Under the pieces are notes generated by a model, which worked only from the letters and a program-made list of their open reading frames with translations, had not been told where the DNA came from and searched no databases. The position numbers and the translations under genes were made by a program. From an uncultured Solobacterium sp. (GTDB lineage: Bacteria > Bacillota_I > Bacilli_A > Erysipelotrichales > Erysipelotrichaceae), in NCBI GenBank assembly GCA_900546285.1, contig URCJ01000001.1, positions 1 to 64,000 of the forward strand: a stretch of DNA of 64,000 nt, given 5' to 3'. Positions 34,155-42,474 of the stretch are shown piece after piece (within the stretch, counting starts at the first letter, position 1; each line of letters begins with the position of its first letter).

Positions 34155-35084
34155 ATGGAAAAGTATGTTGTTGGCATTGGCGCTACCAATGTTGATATTT
34201 ATTGTAAGTCAAAGATAGAGATTAAAGAACACTTTGATCATCCAAGTGACATTTCTTATACACCAGGTGGTGTTACTCGTAATATCTTGGAGAATATTCA
34301 TAAGTTGGGTTTAGATACCAAACTTTTAACTTGTGTTGGTGATGATATCTATGGTAATTATCTAATTGAAAGAATTAAAAAATCAGGTATTGATGCTAGT
34401 AATATCGATGTGATTAATGGTGGCCATACTGGTTTGTTTGTGCAAGTTCAGGATAATAATAATGATATGCATCTTGCGATGTGTGATATGAATATTTTGA
34501 AGCATATTGACGTGGATTATATTAAGAAGAATGAAACTGTATTTAAGAATGCTAGTGCGATTATTTTAGATCCTTCTTTAGATAATGAAGTCTTGGATTA
34601 TTTGTTTGAAACTTATGGTGATATTCCTATTTTTGTAGATCCTATTTCTGATGTTTATGCCAAAAAGATTAGGCCTTATCTTGATCGTATCTATTGTATA
34701 AAGCCTAATAGAAGTGAATTAGCTGTTTTAGCTGATATGAAGATTGATAATCATATTGATTTATTATTGGCTTATGAAAAGGTATTAGACAGCGGTGTTA
34801 AGAAGGTTTATGTATCTTTGGGTGGTGATGGTTGTATGTATAATGATGATGAAAATCATACCTATACAAGAGCTTTTAAGCCGATAGATAAGATGGTTAA
34901 TGCCTCTGGGGCTGGTGATAGTTTTTTTGCGGCTATCATTTATAGTTTTGTCACTGGTGCAAGTCTAGATGATACAATTGATTATGCGCTAGGTGCTGGT
35001 ATTGCGGCGATTACTTGTGAAGAGACAATTAATCCTGAATTATCAGTTGAATTATTAAAGAAGATTATTAAGGAGAGAAAATAA
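34155..35084 (+). CDS. psuK: PfkB-family kinase, probable pseudouridine kinase
   Basis: 309 residues, ribokinase fold. The N-terminal GIGATNVDIY, the substrate loop TPGGVTRNILENI and the C-terminal anion hole/catalytic motif NASGAGDSF near 249-257 are clear. The sugar specificity cannot be read from the PfkB fold alone, but the next gene, 1 base away, is psuG, so phosphorylation of pseudouridine to its 5'-monophosphate is the most likely reaction. Confidence 0.85.
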   Translation: MEKYVVGIGATNVDIYCKSKIEIKEHFDHPSDISYTPGGVTRNILENIHKLGLDTKLLTCVGDDIYGNYLIERIKKSGIDASNIDVINGGHTGLFVQVQDNNNDMHLAMCDMNILKHIDVDYIKKNETVFKNASAIILDPSLDNEVLDYLFETYGDIPIFVDPISDVYAKKIRPYLDRIYCIKPNRSELAVLADMKIDNHIDLLLAYEKVLDSGVKKVYVSLGGDGCMYNDDENHTYTRAFKPIDKMVNASGAGDSFFAAIIYSFVTGASLDDTIDYALGAGIAAITCEETINPELSVELLKKIIKERK

Positions 35085-35085
35085 A

Positions 35086-36009
35086 ATGGAAAATTTAAAG
35101 AATTATTTGAGTGTTACACTAGAGATTCAAGAAGCTATTGATGCTGGTAAACCAGTTGTTGCCCTAGAGAGTACAATTTTATCTCATGGTATGCCTTATC
35201 CTGAGAACTTAGAGTTCGCTCATAAGGTAGAAGAGATTGTTCGTGGTAAGGGTGCTATTCCTGCTACTACTGCAATTATTGGTGGTAAGTTAAAGGTTGG
35301 TTTAAATGCTGAAGAATTAGAAATTATGTGCAAGGCTAAGGATGTTGGTAAGGTTTCAAGAAGAGATGTTGCGGTATACTTAGCAACTAATCAAACAGGT
35401 GCTACAACAGTAGCTACTACTATGTTGATTGCTTCTTTAGCAGGTATCAAGGTATTTGCGACAGGTGGCATTGGCGGTGTTCACCGTGGCGCTGAGACTA
35501 CTATGGATATTTCTGCTGATTTACAAGAATTAGCTAATACTCCAGTATTTGTAGTATGTGCTGGTTGTAAATCAATTCTAGACATTGGCTTAACTTTGGA
35601 ATATCTAGAAACATTTGGTGTTCCAGTACTTGGCTACAAGACTGAAGATTTCCCTGCGTTCTATTGCCGTAAATCAGGCTTTGGGGTTGATTATAAGTTG
35701 AATGATGCTGCTGAGGCTGCTAGAATTATTAAAACTAAGTTTGATTTAGGATTAAAGGGTGGCGGTTTAATCGCTAATCCAATTCCTGAGGAATATGGTA
35801 TGGATTCTGTTGAAATGGAAAAGATTATCAATAAGGCCTTAGAAAGTGCTAAGAATGATAATATTCATGGTAAAGCTACAACACCATACTTGTTAGCTCA
35901 TATCAAGGATTATACTGATGGTGCTTCTTTAGCTAGTAATCTTCAATTAGCTTATAATAACGCAAGTGTTGCGAGTGATATTGCGGTAGAGCTTGCAAAA
36001 TTAGGATAA
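35086..36009 (+). CDS. psuG: Pseudouridine-5'-phosphate glycosidase PsuG
   Basis: 307 residues, typical PsuG length. It splits the C-C glycosidic bond of pseudouridine 5'-phosphate to uracil and ribose 5-phosphate. Family motifs seen are ALESTILSHGMPYP near 26-39, a KVGL/KVSRRD pair near 88-113 containing active-site lysine and aspartate residues, and FATGGIGGVHRGAE near 140. It forms a two-gene unit with psuK and is followed by a terminator. Confidence 0.95.
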   Translation: MENLKNYLSVTLEIQEAIDAGKPVVALESTILSHGMPYPENLEFAHKVEEIVRGKGAIPATTAIIGGKLKVGLNAEELEIMCKAKDVGKVSRRDVAVYLATNQTGATTVATTMLIASLAGIKVFATGGIGGVHRGAETTMDISADLQELANTPVFVVCAGCKSILDIGLTLEYLETFGVPVLGYKTEDFPAFYCRKSGFGVDYKLNDAAEAARIIKTKFDLGLKGGGLIANPIPEEYGMDSVEMEKIINKALESAKNDNIHGKATTPYLLAHIKDYTDGASLASNLQLAYNNASVASDIAVELAKLG

Positions 36010-36015
36010 AACTTA

Positions 36016-36037
36016 AACCAGACTTGTCTGGTTTTTG
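36016..36037 (+). terminator. Terminator after psuG
   Basis: Stem AACCAGAC / GTCTGGTT with a TT loop, then T-rich. Its distal arm contains the -35 of the next gene. Confidence 0.75.
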
Positions 36038-36052
36038 TTTGCTTTATATAAT
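36024..36052 (+). promoter_or_regulatory. Promoter of brkB operon, leaderless type
   Basis: -35 TTGTCT (36024-36029), exact 17-base spacer, -10 TATAAT (36047-36052), then 7 bases and the ATG at 36060. This is the clearest leaderless promoter in the window because both boxes are good. Confidence 0.7.
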
Positions 36053-36059
36053 GTGATGG

Positions 36060-36869
36060 ATGAAAAAGATCCTTTGGTATGTCGATGATTTTCTAACGAA
36101 TATGAATAAGCATCATATTGGCATGTATTCTGCTGCTACTGCTTATTTCATTTTTATATGTGTCATTCCTTTTTTGACTATATTGTTGTATCTGATTCCG
36201 TATACTCCAATTGAGGAAGTTGATGTTATTTCAATGATAAGTAATGTGCTTCCTTCTTATGCCTATGATTTTACTATCAATATTATTGATGAGGTCTATT
36301 CAAAGACAGCTGCTGTCTTACCATTGTCACTTTTGATTATGTTCTGGACTGCTTCAAAGGCTATGGTTTCAATTAGAAATGGTTTAAATGATATCAACGA
36401 TTATTTTGAAAAAAAGAACTATTTTTTAGTTAGATTAATTGGTACCTTAGATACCGCAGTAGCTATTGTGGTAATCATCTTTATTTCATTATTATCTTTG
36501 TTTGGTGAGACATTACATGATTATTTAAGTGATTTTAATATTAAATTCATTAATGTTCTAGCGGTTTTAGTTAACTATAAGATGCTGATTACTTTAATTG
36601 GTTTCTTTATTGCGTTTATGATTCTTTATGCTTATTTGCCCGCTAAGAAGAATAAGATTAGAGAGGTTATTCCTGGTGCTATTTTTTCGACGATTGTATG
36701 TCAATTATTTTCTAAGGTTTTCAACTATTTAGTTAATAATTATTTGAGTTTTTCAATGTATGGGTCATTGGCTACTATTGTAGTGCTTATGATGTATTTT
36801 AATTTCTTTTTCTATTTCTTTTTTATAGGAGCTTATTTGAATAAATATTTAGTGAAAGGTTCAATATGA
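36060..36869 (+). CDS. YihY/BrkB-family membrane protein
   Basis: 269 residues with about six membrane segments. The start MKKILWYVDDFLTNMNKHHIGMYSAATAYFIF and the PGAIFSTIVCQLFSKVFNYLV and YGSLATIVVLMMYFNFFFY segments are typical of the YihY/BrkB family (once misannotated as ribonuclease BN). The role is unsettled; flippase or transporter functions have been suggested for relatives. It overlaps the HAD gene by 4 bases. Confidence 0.85.
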   Translation: MKKILWYVDDFLTNMNKHHIGMYSAATAYFIFICVIPFLTILLYLIPYTPIEEVDVISMISNVLPSYAYDFTINIIDEVYSKTAAVLPLSLLIMFWTASKAMVSIRNGLNDINDYFEKKNYFLVRLIGTLDTAVAIVVIIFISLLSLFGETLHDYLSDFNIKFINVLAVLVNYKMLITLIGFFIAFMILYAYLPAKKNKIREVIPGAIFSTIVCQLFSKVFNYLVNNYLSFSMYGSLATIVVLMMYFNFFFYFFFIGAYLNKYLVKGSI

Positions 36870-37585
36870 AATATAAATTAATAATGTTTGATATGGATGG
36901 TACCTTGTTACCCATGGAACAGGATACTTTTGTGAAGGGTTACTTTTACTTATTATGTAAGGAAGTAGCTGATAAGATTGATGCCGATTCTTTTGTGAAG
37001 TCTATTTGGTCTGGTGTTAGGGCGATGGCTCTATCAAATGGCATTACGACTAATAGAGAGGCTTTCTGGAAGGATTTTGAAGAAAAGACTAAGTTGGATA
37101 GGGGTTACTTTGAAAAGGTCTGTGATGACTTCTATGCCAATGGTTTTAAGAAGGCTATTGGTTTTACATCACCTAATCCATTGGCTAAGGAAGCGGTAGA
37201 TATTGCACATAGTAAAACAGAACATGTAGTGCTTGCGACTAACCCTTTATTTCCATTGGTGGCTCAAAAGACTAGATTGTCTTTTGTAGCTTTGAGTGAA
37301 TTAGACTTTGATTATATTACAGCCTATGAGGACCAATATTTCATTAAACCTGATACTAGATATTATCAAGCATTATTAGATAAGTATAATGTTTCACCTT
37401 CAGAATGCTTAATGATAGGCAATGATGAACATGAGGACGCATATCCTTGTAAGAATTTAGGCATTGATGTTTATTTGGTTAATGATTGCGCTATCAGAAG
37501 TGAGAAACATCCATATAGTGGATTAGAAGGCTCTTTTAGCGATTTAATAGATTATTTGAAAGGATTAGATGATGAAGGAAAATAA
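36866..37585 (+). CDS. HAD-family hydrolase
   Basis: 239 residues. Motif I FDMDGTLL gives nucleophile D9 and acid D11; motif II is the VLATNP segment, and the C-terminal IGNDEHEDAYPCKNLG gives the metal-binding acids. A helical cap sits between about 15 and 100. It is probably a small-molecule phosphatase; the substrate cannot be assigned. It is coupled to brkB upstream and overlaps rlmI downstream by 17 bases. Confidence 0.85.
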   Translation: MKYKLIMFDMDGTLLPMEQDTFVKGYFYLLCKEVADKIDADSFVKSIWSGVRAMALSNGITTNREAFWKDFEEKTKLDRGYFEKVCDDFYANGFKKAIGFTSPNPLAKEAVDIAHSKTEHVVLATNPLFPLVAQKTRLSFVALSELDFDYITAYEDQYFIKPDTRYYQALLDKYNVSPSECLMIGNDEHEDAYPCKNLGIDVYLVNDCAIRSEKHPYSGLEGSFSDLIDYLKGLDDEGK

Positions 37586-38792
37586 ACGTAATTATCCTGT
37601 TATAACCATAACTGAAAAGGGTGAAGACTTTATTGAGTCTGGTAATAACTGGGTATATGAGAATGAGATAATCTCTTATTCTAGGGAACATGAGAATGGT
37701 GATATTGTTGATGTTTTATCTAAGAAAGGTAAATACTTAGGAACTGGTTTTATTTCTGATATTTCTAAGATTAGAGTTAGAATCTTTTCTAAGAATGCCA
37801 ATGATGTTTTTGACTATGACTTCTTTAAAAGAAGAGTCATTTATGCGATCGATTATCGTTTAACTGTCTTAGATAAGATTGATGCGTGTCGTATTATCTT
37901 TGGTGAGGCTGATGGTTTTCCTGGTTTAACAGTAGATAAGTATAACAATATACTAGTTACTCAAGTAACAACATTCGGTATCGAAAGAAGAAAAGATTTA
38001 ATCTTTAGAGCACTTCTAGAAGTATTTAAAGAAAATGGTTATGTGATTGATGCTATCTATGAGCGTAATGATGTTAATTCTAGAGCCTTGGATGGTTTAG
38101 AACTATATAAGGACTATTATTATGCAAGCAGTGACTTTGATATCAATAATAAGGAAACAATCATTACCGAGAATGGTATTAAGTACTATGTTGACTATGT
38201 TGATGGTCAAAAGACTGGTTTTTTCTTAGATCAAAGATTCAATAGAGAATTGGTTGGTAGAATTGCCAAGGGTAAAAGGGTACTAGATTGTTTTACGCAT
38301 ACCGGTTCTTTTGGCTTAAACTGCGCTATTAATGGTGCAGAAAAGGTAGTTTCTGTTGATATTTCTCCTTTAGCAGTTGAACAATCAAGAAGAAATGCTG
38401 AATTGAATAATCTACAAGATAAGGTTACTTATGTTAAGGCTGATGTCTTTGATTATCTAGATAAAGTAAAGAAAAGAGAATATGATTTGATTATTCTAGA
38501 TCCACCTGCCTTTACTAAATCGCGTTCTACAATTATGGCAGCTTTTAATGGCTATAAGCGTATTAATTCTAAGGCTATGAGCTTACTAGGTAAGGGTGGC
38601 TATTTAGTTACTTGTAGTTGTTCGCATTTTATGAATGAAGATTTATTTGTGAAGATGTTACTAGAGGCGGCTAAAGAGAACAATATGGTTCTTAAGCAAA
38701 TCTCATATAGTCAACAGGGTAAGGATCATCCAATATTATTGAGTTCTAATCAAACTGATTATCTTAAGTTCTATATATTACAATTGATGTAA
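37569..38792 (+). CDS. rlmI: RlmI-like 23S rRNA cytosine methyltransferase
   Basis: 407 residues. An N-terminal PUA domain (about 10-80) precedes a central EEHEE-type domain and a class I methyltransferase (SAM loop VLDCFTHTGSFG near 240; catalytic-region motif ILDPPAFTKS near 313). This layout is that of RlmI, which makes 5-methylcytidine in 23S rRNA. Two tandem ATGs (37569 and 37572) are possible starts behind AAAGGA. The position and exact base are transferred from the family. Confidence 0.82.
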   Translation: MMKENKRNYPVITITEKGEDFIESGNNWVYENEIISYSREHENGDIVDVLSKKGKYLGTGFISDISKIRVRIFSKNANDVFDYDFFKRRVIYAIDYRLTVLDKIDACRIIFGEADGFPGLTVDKYNNILVTQVTTFGIERRKDLIFRALLEVFKENGYVIDAIYERNDVNSRALDGLELYKDYYYASSDFDINNKETIITENGIKYYVDYVDGQKTGFFLDQRFNRELVGRIAKGKRVLDCFTHTGSFGLNCAINGAEKVVSVDISPLAVEQSRRNAELNNLQDKVTYVKADVFDYLDKVKKREYDLIILDPPAFTKSRSTIMAAFNGYKRINSKAMSLLGKGGYLVTCSCSHFMNEDLFVKMLLEAAKENNMVLKQISYSQQGKDHPILLSSNQTDYLKFYILQLM

Positions 38793-38818
38793 AAGATGTG
38801 GTTTCACATCTTTTTTTG
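38791..38818 (+). terminator. Terminator after rlmI
   Basis: Stem AAAGATGTG / CACATCTTT, GTTT loop, T7. Confidence 0.88.
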
Positions 38819-38821
38819 ACC

Positions 38822-38854
38822 AAATAAAAAACCTAGCAGATGATGCTAGGTTTT
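38822..38854 (-). terminator. Terminator after DUF349 gene
   Basis: Minus strand stem AAACCTAGCA / TGCTAGGTTT with a 5-nt loop, followed by T-rich sequence. Confidence 0.85.
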
Positions 38855-38860
38855 GAGTAA

Positions 38861-39763
38861 TTATCTGTTGTTACGGTAGAAACGCATATTGTCATAATAT
38901 TTATTGACAATACCATTGAATTCTTCCCATAGAGTATCTTCGTTTTCTCTACCAGCAGAACCAACTTCCTTCCACTTAGTTCTTAATTCCTTAACAGAAG
39001 CGATTTCTTCATCGGTGAATTCAGATCTTGCAAGGTATTGCTTAGCTTCAGCAATGATAGCCTTCTTAGCTTCAGTTCTTTCAGCATAAGTTTCCTTTAA
39101 GCCCTTGTAGTATTCTTTTCTATTCTTGAAGAAAATCTTTCTTTGTTCAGAGAACTTAGCCCATAATTCTTCTTCATGTTCCTTGCCAGCTGAACCTAAT
39201 TGCTTCCAAGCTTCCATTAGTTCATCCATCTTAGCAGAAATTTCCTTGAAATTAGTTAATTCATTAGCCTTGATAGCTTCTTCAACTAATCTTTCTTTTT
39301 CTTCTTTATTCTTAGCAAATGCTTCCTTTAAATTTTCAAAGTAAGCCTTCTTGTTTGCATAGAATTCATCTCTAGCAGCCTTGAATTCAGCCCATAAAGC
39401 ATCATCCTTTTCCTTATCACCAGTTCTACCAGAAGCTTTCCACTTGTCCATAAGTTCGTTCATCTTTAATGTAGCTTCCTTATAGCTCTTTGTAGAAATT
39501 TCCTTTGCTTCCTTTATGATGTCATTCTTCTTTTCTTCAGCAGATAATAACATATCAGTTACTTTTGGAGCGATAACTGACATGAAGCCGTCAAATTTAT
39601 CATTAAGCTCTTTTTCAGCTAAAGATTCTTCTTCGCTACTAGCTTTTCTCCATCTCTTCTTAAGAGCTTCAACTTCTTGAGAAGTGATGCTATCTTCTTT
39701 GTTTGCTAGTTCTTCAGCCTTAGCAATAAGCTCGTTCTTTAATTCAATTCCTTTTTCGTTCAT
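38861..39763 (-). CDS. DUF349-domain coiled-coil protein
   Basis: 300 residues, highly charged and helical. Three repeats with the DUF349 pattern of W-x-x-F, then R-(K/D)-x-F(Y/F) are seen near 105-150, 180-220 and 265-300. There is no signal peptide or membrane segment. DUF349 proteins are cytoplasmic and their biochemical role is not settled. It is a single-gene unit with an AGAGG Shine-Dalgarno, its own terminator, and codon use suggesting good expression. Confidence 0.82.
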   Translation of the reverse strand: MNEKGIELKNELIAKAEELANKEDSITSQEVEALKKRWRKASSEEESLAEKELNDKFDGFMSVIAPKVTDMLLSAEEKKNDIIKEAKEISTKSYKEATLKMNELMDKWKASGRTGDKEKDDALWAEFKAARDEFYANKKAYFENLKEAFAKNKEEKERLVEEAIKANELTNFKEISAKMDELMEAWKQLGSAGKEHEEELWAKFSEQRKIFFKNRKEYYKGLKETYAERTEAKKAIIAEAKQYLARSEFTDEEIASVKELRTKWKEVGSAGRENEDTLWEEFNGIVNKYYDNMRFYRNNR

Positions 39764-39813
39764 ATGTTTTCAACCTCTATACTTTTCAATTATATATTTT
39801 TTTTAATAAATTA

Positions 39814-39839
39814 TAAAGAGAATATTTAAATTCTCTTTA
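39814..39839. terminator. Terminator between ABC exporter and DUF349 gene
   Basis: Stem TAAAGAGAAT / ATTCTCTTTA with a 6-nt AT loop, symmetrical enough to act on either strand. On the minus strand it ends the exporter transcript. Confidence 0.7.
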
Positions 39840-39846
39840 AAATGTG

Positions 39847-41562
39847 CTATATATCCCTAAATTGAGACACATAAAGTTCCTTATAAGTACCATTTTCGAT
39901 ATTCATAAGCTTTTCATGAGTACCACTTTCCTTAACTTTACCATGTTCAATAACCAAAATATTATCGGCATTCTTAATGGTTGATAGTCTATGGGCTACT
40001 ACGATTGTAGTTCTTCCTTCCTTTAAAGTATCTAATGCTTCTTGGATCATGATCTCAGTTGTATTATCTAAGGCGCTGGTTGCTTCATCAAGAAGCAAGA
40101 TAGGTGGGTTTTTTAAGAAGACTCTAGCGATAGATAATCTTTGTTTCTGACCACCCGAGAGCCTTACACCTCTTTCACCAATTTGAGTATCAAAGCCATG
40201 TGGTAAAGACATAATGTAATCATAGATGTTAGCTTTCTTACTTGCTTCTATAATTTCTTCCATTGTTGCGTTTAAATTACCATAGGCAATATTTTCTTTA
40301 AATGTTCCTGAGAATAAGAAAACATCTTGTTGAACAATGCCAATGTTTCTTCTTAAACAGTTCATCGTGATATCACTGATATTTTTATTATCAATTTCAA
40401 TTGAACCTGAATCAATGTTGTAGAAACGAGGAAGAAGGTGACAAATGGTTGTCTTACCACCACCGCTTTCGCCAACTAGGGCAACGGTTTGACCTTTCTT
40501 AACCTTGAATGAGATATCATCTAATACTTCATTACTATCGTATTTGAAACATACGTTCTTGAATTCAATATCACCATTTAAATCCTTATAGTCTTTTGCG
40601 GAAGGCAGGTCTATTTCTTCCTTTTCAGCCATTACTCTTTCAAACTTTTCAAAACCCGCAATACCTTCTTCTAATTGTTCACTGAATTGAACAAGAGTGG
40701 TAACTGGTGTGATAAACAAGTTAATTGAGACAATAAATGTTGAATAGTCACCAAAGGTAATTAAACCCTTATATAAGAAGATACCGCCTGATATTAAACA
40801 AATGACATTGAAAAAGTCAGTAATAAATGAAGTGCTTGAGTTAAATGTCGCAAAGCTCTTGAAGTGTAATTTTCTAGCTTCAATAAAATCTTTGTTGTAG
40901 CCATCAAACTTTTCCATTTCTAGTTCACTATTGTTGAAGGCCTTAGTTACTCTAATACCACTGATGGAAGATGAGATACCAGCATTGATGCCCGACATCG
41001 CAATCTTGGATTTTCTAGATGCTTCTCTCATCTTTTTCCTAAGTTTCATTGAAATGAAAAATAAGAAAGGTACTGAGGCAAAGATAATCAAAGTAAGATT
41101 TAAATTGATAGTTGCCAAGTAAATAAAAGACAAGATAATCATCAAAGTACACATGATGACATTTTCAGGACCATGGTGAGCTAACTCTGATATTTCAAAG
41201 ATATCATTAGTTAAATTAGACATGATAGCTCCTGTTTCATGGTTATCGAAGTATGAATAAGGTAATCTTTGAATCTTTCCAAATAATTCCTTACGCATAT
41301 CTGATTGAATCCTTACACCCATTACATGTCCATAGAATTGAACAAAGTATTTTAATAATGCTCGAACGATGTAAATAACTAATAAGATAATGCCAAACTT
41401 AATGATTAGATCATACTTTGAATTAGGGATGAAATCATTGAGCATGTTTCTTGTGATAATTGGATATACCATGGCACTTAGGGAAATCAAAAATGATGCC
41501 AACATGTCTGATATAAATAGTAATTTGTAGGGTTTGTAGTATTTAATAAATTCTTTAAGCAT
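39847..41562 (-). CDS. ABC exporter, fused membrane and ATPase domains
   Basis: 571 residues. Six membrane helices (about 1-300) precede an ABC domain with Walker A GESGGGKTT near 368, signature LSGGQKQR near 473 and Walker B ILLLDEATSAL near 494. It is a half-transporter of the MsbA/multidrug/lipid exporter type, acting as a homodimer unless a partner lies elsewhere. It is a single-gene unit. The substrate cannot be assigned. Confidence 0.9.
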   Translation of the reverse strand: MLKEFIKYYKPYKLLFISDMLASFLISLSAMVYPIITRNMLNDFIPNSKYDLIIKFGIILLVIYIVRALLKYFVQFYGHVMGVRIQSDMRKELFGKIQRLPYSYFDNHETGAIMSNLTNDIFEISELAHHGPENVIMCTLMIILSFIYLATINLNLTLIIFASVPFLFFISMKLRKKMREASRKSKIAMSGINAGISSSISGIRVTKAFNNSELEMEKFDGYNKDFIEARKLHFKSFATFNSSTSFITDFFNVICLISGGIFLYKGLITFGDYSTFIVSINLFITPVTTLVQFSEQLEEGIAGFEKFERVMAEKEEIDLPSAKDYKDLNGDIEFKNVCFKYDSNEVLDDISFKVKKGQTVALVGESGGGKTTICHLLPRFYNIDSGSIEIDNKNISDITMNCLRRNIGIVQQDVFLFSGTFKENIAYGNLNATMEEIIEASKKANIYDYIMSLPHGFDTQIGERGVRLSGGQKQRLSIARVFLKNPPILLLDEATSALDNTTEIMIQEALDTLKEGRTTIVVAHRLSTIKNADNILVIEHGKVKESGTHEKLMNIENGTYKELYVSQFRDI

Positions 41563-41569
41563 GAATAAA

Positions 41570-41575
41570 ATTATA
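41570..41575 (-). promoter_or_regulatory. Extended -10 of ABC exporter, leaderless type
   Basis: TGT-TATAAT on the minus strand, with 7 bases between the box and the ATG at 41562. Confidence 0.6.
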
Positions 41576-41581
41576 ACATTT

Positions 41582-41611
41582 TTGCGAATTTACTCTTATT
41601 TAATATAGAAT
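41582..41611 (+). promoter_or_regulatory. Promoter of NusG paralogue
   Basis: -35 TTGCGA (41582-41587), 18-base spacer, -10 TAGAAT (41606-41611), 8 bases before the ATG at 41620, so leaderless or nearly so. Confidence 0.5.
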
Positions 41612-41619
41612 TATTTTAT

Positions 41620-42189
41620 ATGCAGGGATTTTCAGATGAGCTTAAACAAAGAAAAATTAATTTAGTAGCTAACGGGTATGATGCTTATTGTCTTTTTACA
41701 ATGACGGGACAAGAAAAGAAATTAGCCAATGAATTAAATAAAGAATATGAATATCTTATTGCGACACCAATGTTTAAAATGGCACATCGCTCTAAGAATG
41801 GTCAAAAATATGATGTAGAAGAATTAATGTTATCTAGCTATGTCTTTTTATATATGCCAAATGATAAAAAACCATTTGAGATTAAATCCAATTATTATTC
41901 TTATAAGCTTCTTTCTTGTAAGAATAATAATGGAAAACTAGTAGGTGGTGACTTAGAATATGCTAAGTGGGTTTTAGAAAACGAAGGTTTCTTACCAGTT
42001 TCAAAAGCTAAAAAAGTTGGTGGTAAGGTTGTTATTATCGATGGTCCACTTAAAGAATTAGAAGGCTATATTGTTGAATATTCTAAAAAGAATCGTAATT
42101 GCCAAGTTGAGTTAGAATTTATGAATCAAAAGACTAAAGTATGGGTTCCTTTTGAATGGATAGATCCTGATTTAGTCGATAATCTTTAA
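41620..42189 (+). CDS. NusG-family antiterminator paralogue
   Basis: 189 residues. An NGN domain (about 18-115, starting AYCLFTMTGQEKKLANELN) is followed by a linker and a KOW domain (GGKVVIIDGPLKELEGYIVE near 135-155). It lacks the sequence features of housekeeping NusG, which normally lies beside secE and rplK. Specialised paralogues such as LoaP and RfaH work with RNA polymerase to prevent termination in long operons. Here it stands alone, convergent with and overlapping yolD by 16 bases, so its target is not next to it. Confidence 0.8.
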   Translation: MQGFSDELKQRKINLVANGYDAYCLFTMTGQEKKLANELNKEYEYLIATPMFKMAHRSKNGQKYDVEELMLSSYVFLYMPNDKKPFEIKSNYYSYKLLSCKNNNGKLVGGDLEYAKWVLENEGFLPVSKAKKVGGKVVIIDGPLKELEGYIVEYSKKNRNCQVELEFMNQKTKVWVPFEWIDPDLVDNL

Positions 42190-42474
42190 TTCAACAATAT
42201 TCTTAAATAAAATCTTTTGTTTAACAATTTGTAACATCTTAGTATCGTAATTAAGTTTGGACAAACGTCCTTCCTTTTTGTAGTACTTACCATTGTTAAA
42301 ATAGATAACAGAGATGTTGTTGCCTATTTCAATTTCATTTATAGTACGATTTAATATTTCATAATCTTCATTGTCTAAGATTCTTTTTTCAACGACAACT
42401 TCTTCCTGCTTTTCAAGAAGCTCTCGATAACCATTCAAGGCATCGAAAGCCATAAAAATTTCTGCTCTAGGCAT
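42172..42474 (-). CDS. YolD-like protein
   Basis: 100 residues from the ATG at 42474, which has a GGAGG Shine-Dalgarno 5 bases upstream; a longer TTG start at 42486 is not needed. The N-terminal MPRAEIFMAFDALNGYRELL matches the YolD family, whose genes accompany Y-family DNA polymerases of the UvrX/YqjW type in Bacillota. Its role in the repair or mutagenesis unit is unknown. It overlaps the polymerase gene by 8 bases. Confidence 0.82.
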   Translation of the reverse strand: MPRAEIFMAFDALNGYRELLEKQEEVVVEKRILDNEDYEILNRTINEIEIGNNISVIYFNNGKYYKKEGRLSKLNYDTKMLQIVKQKILFKNIVELKIID

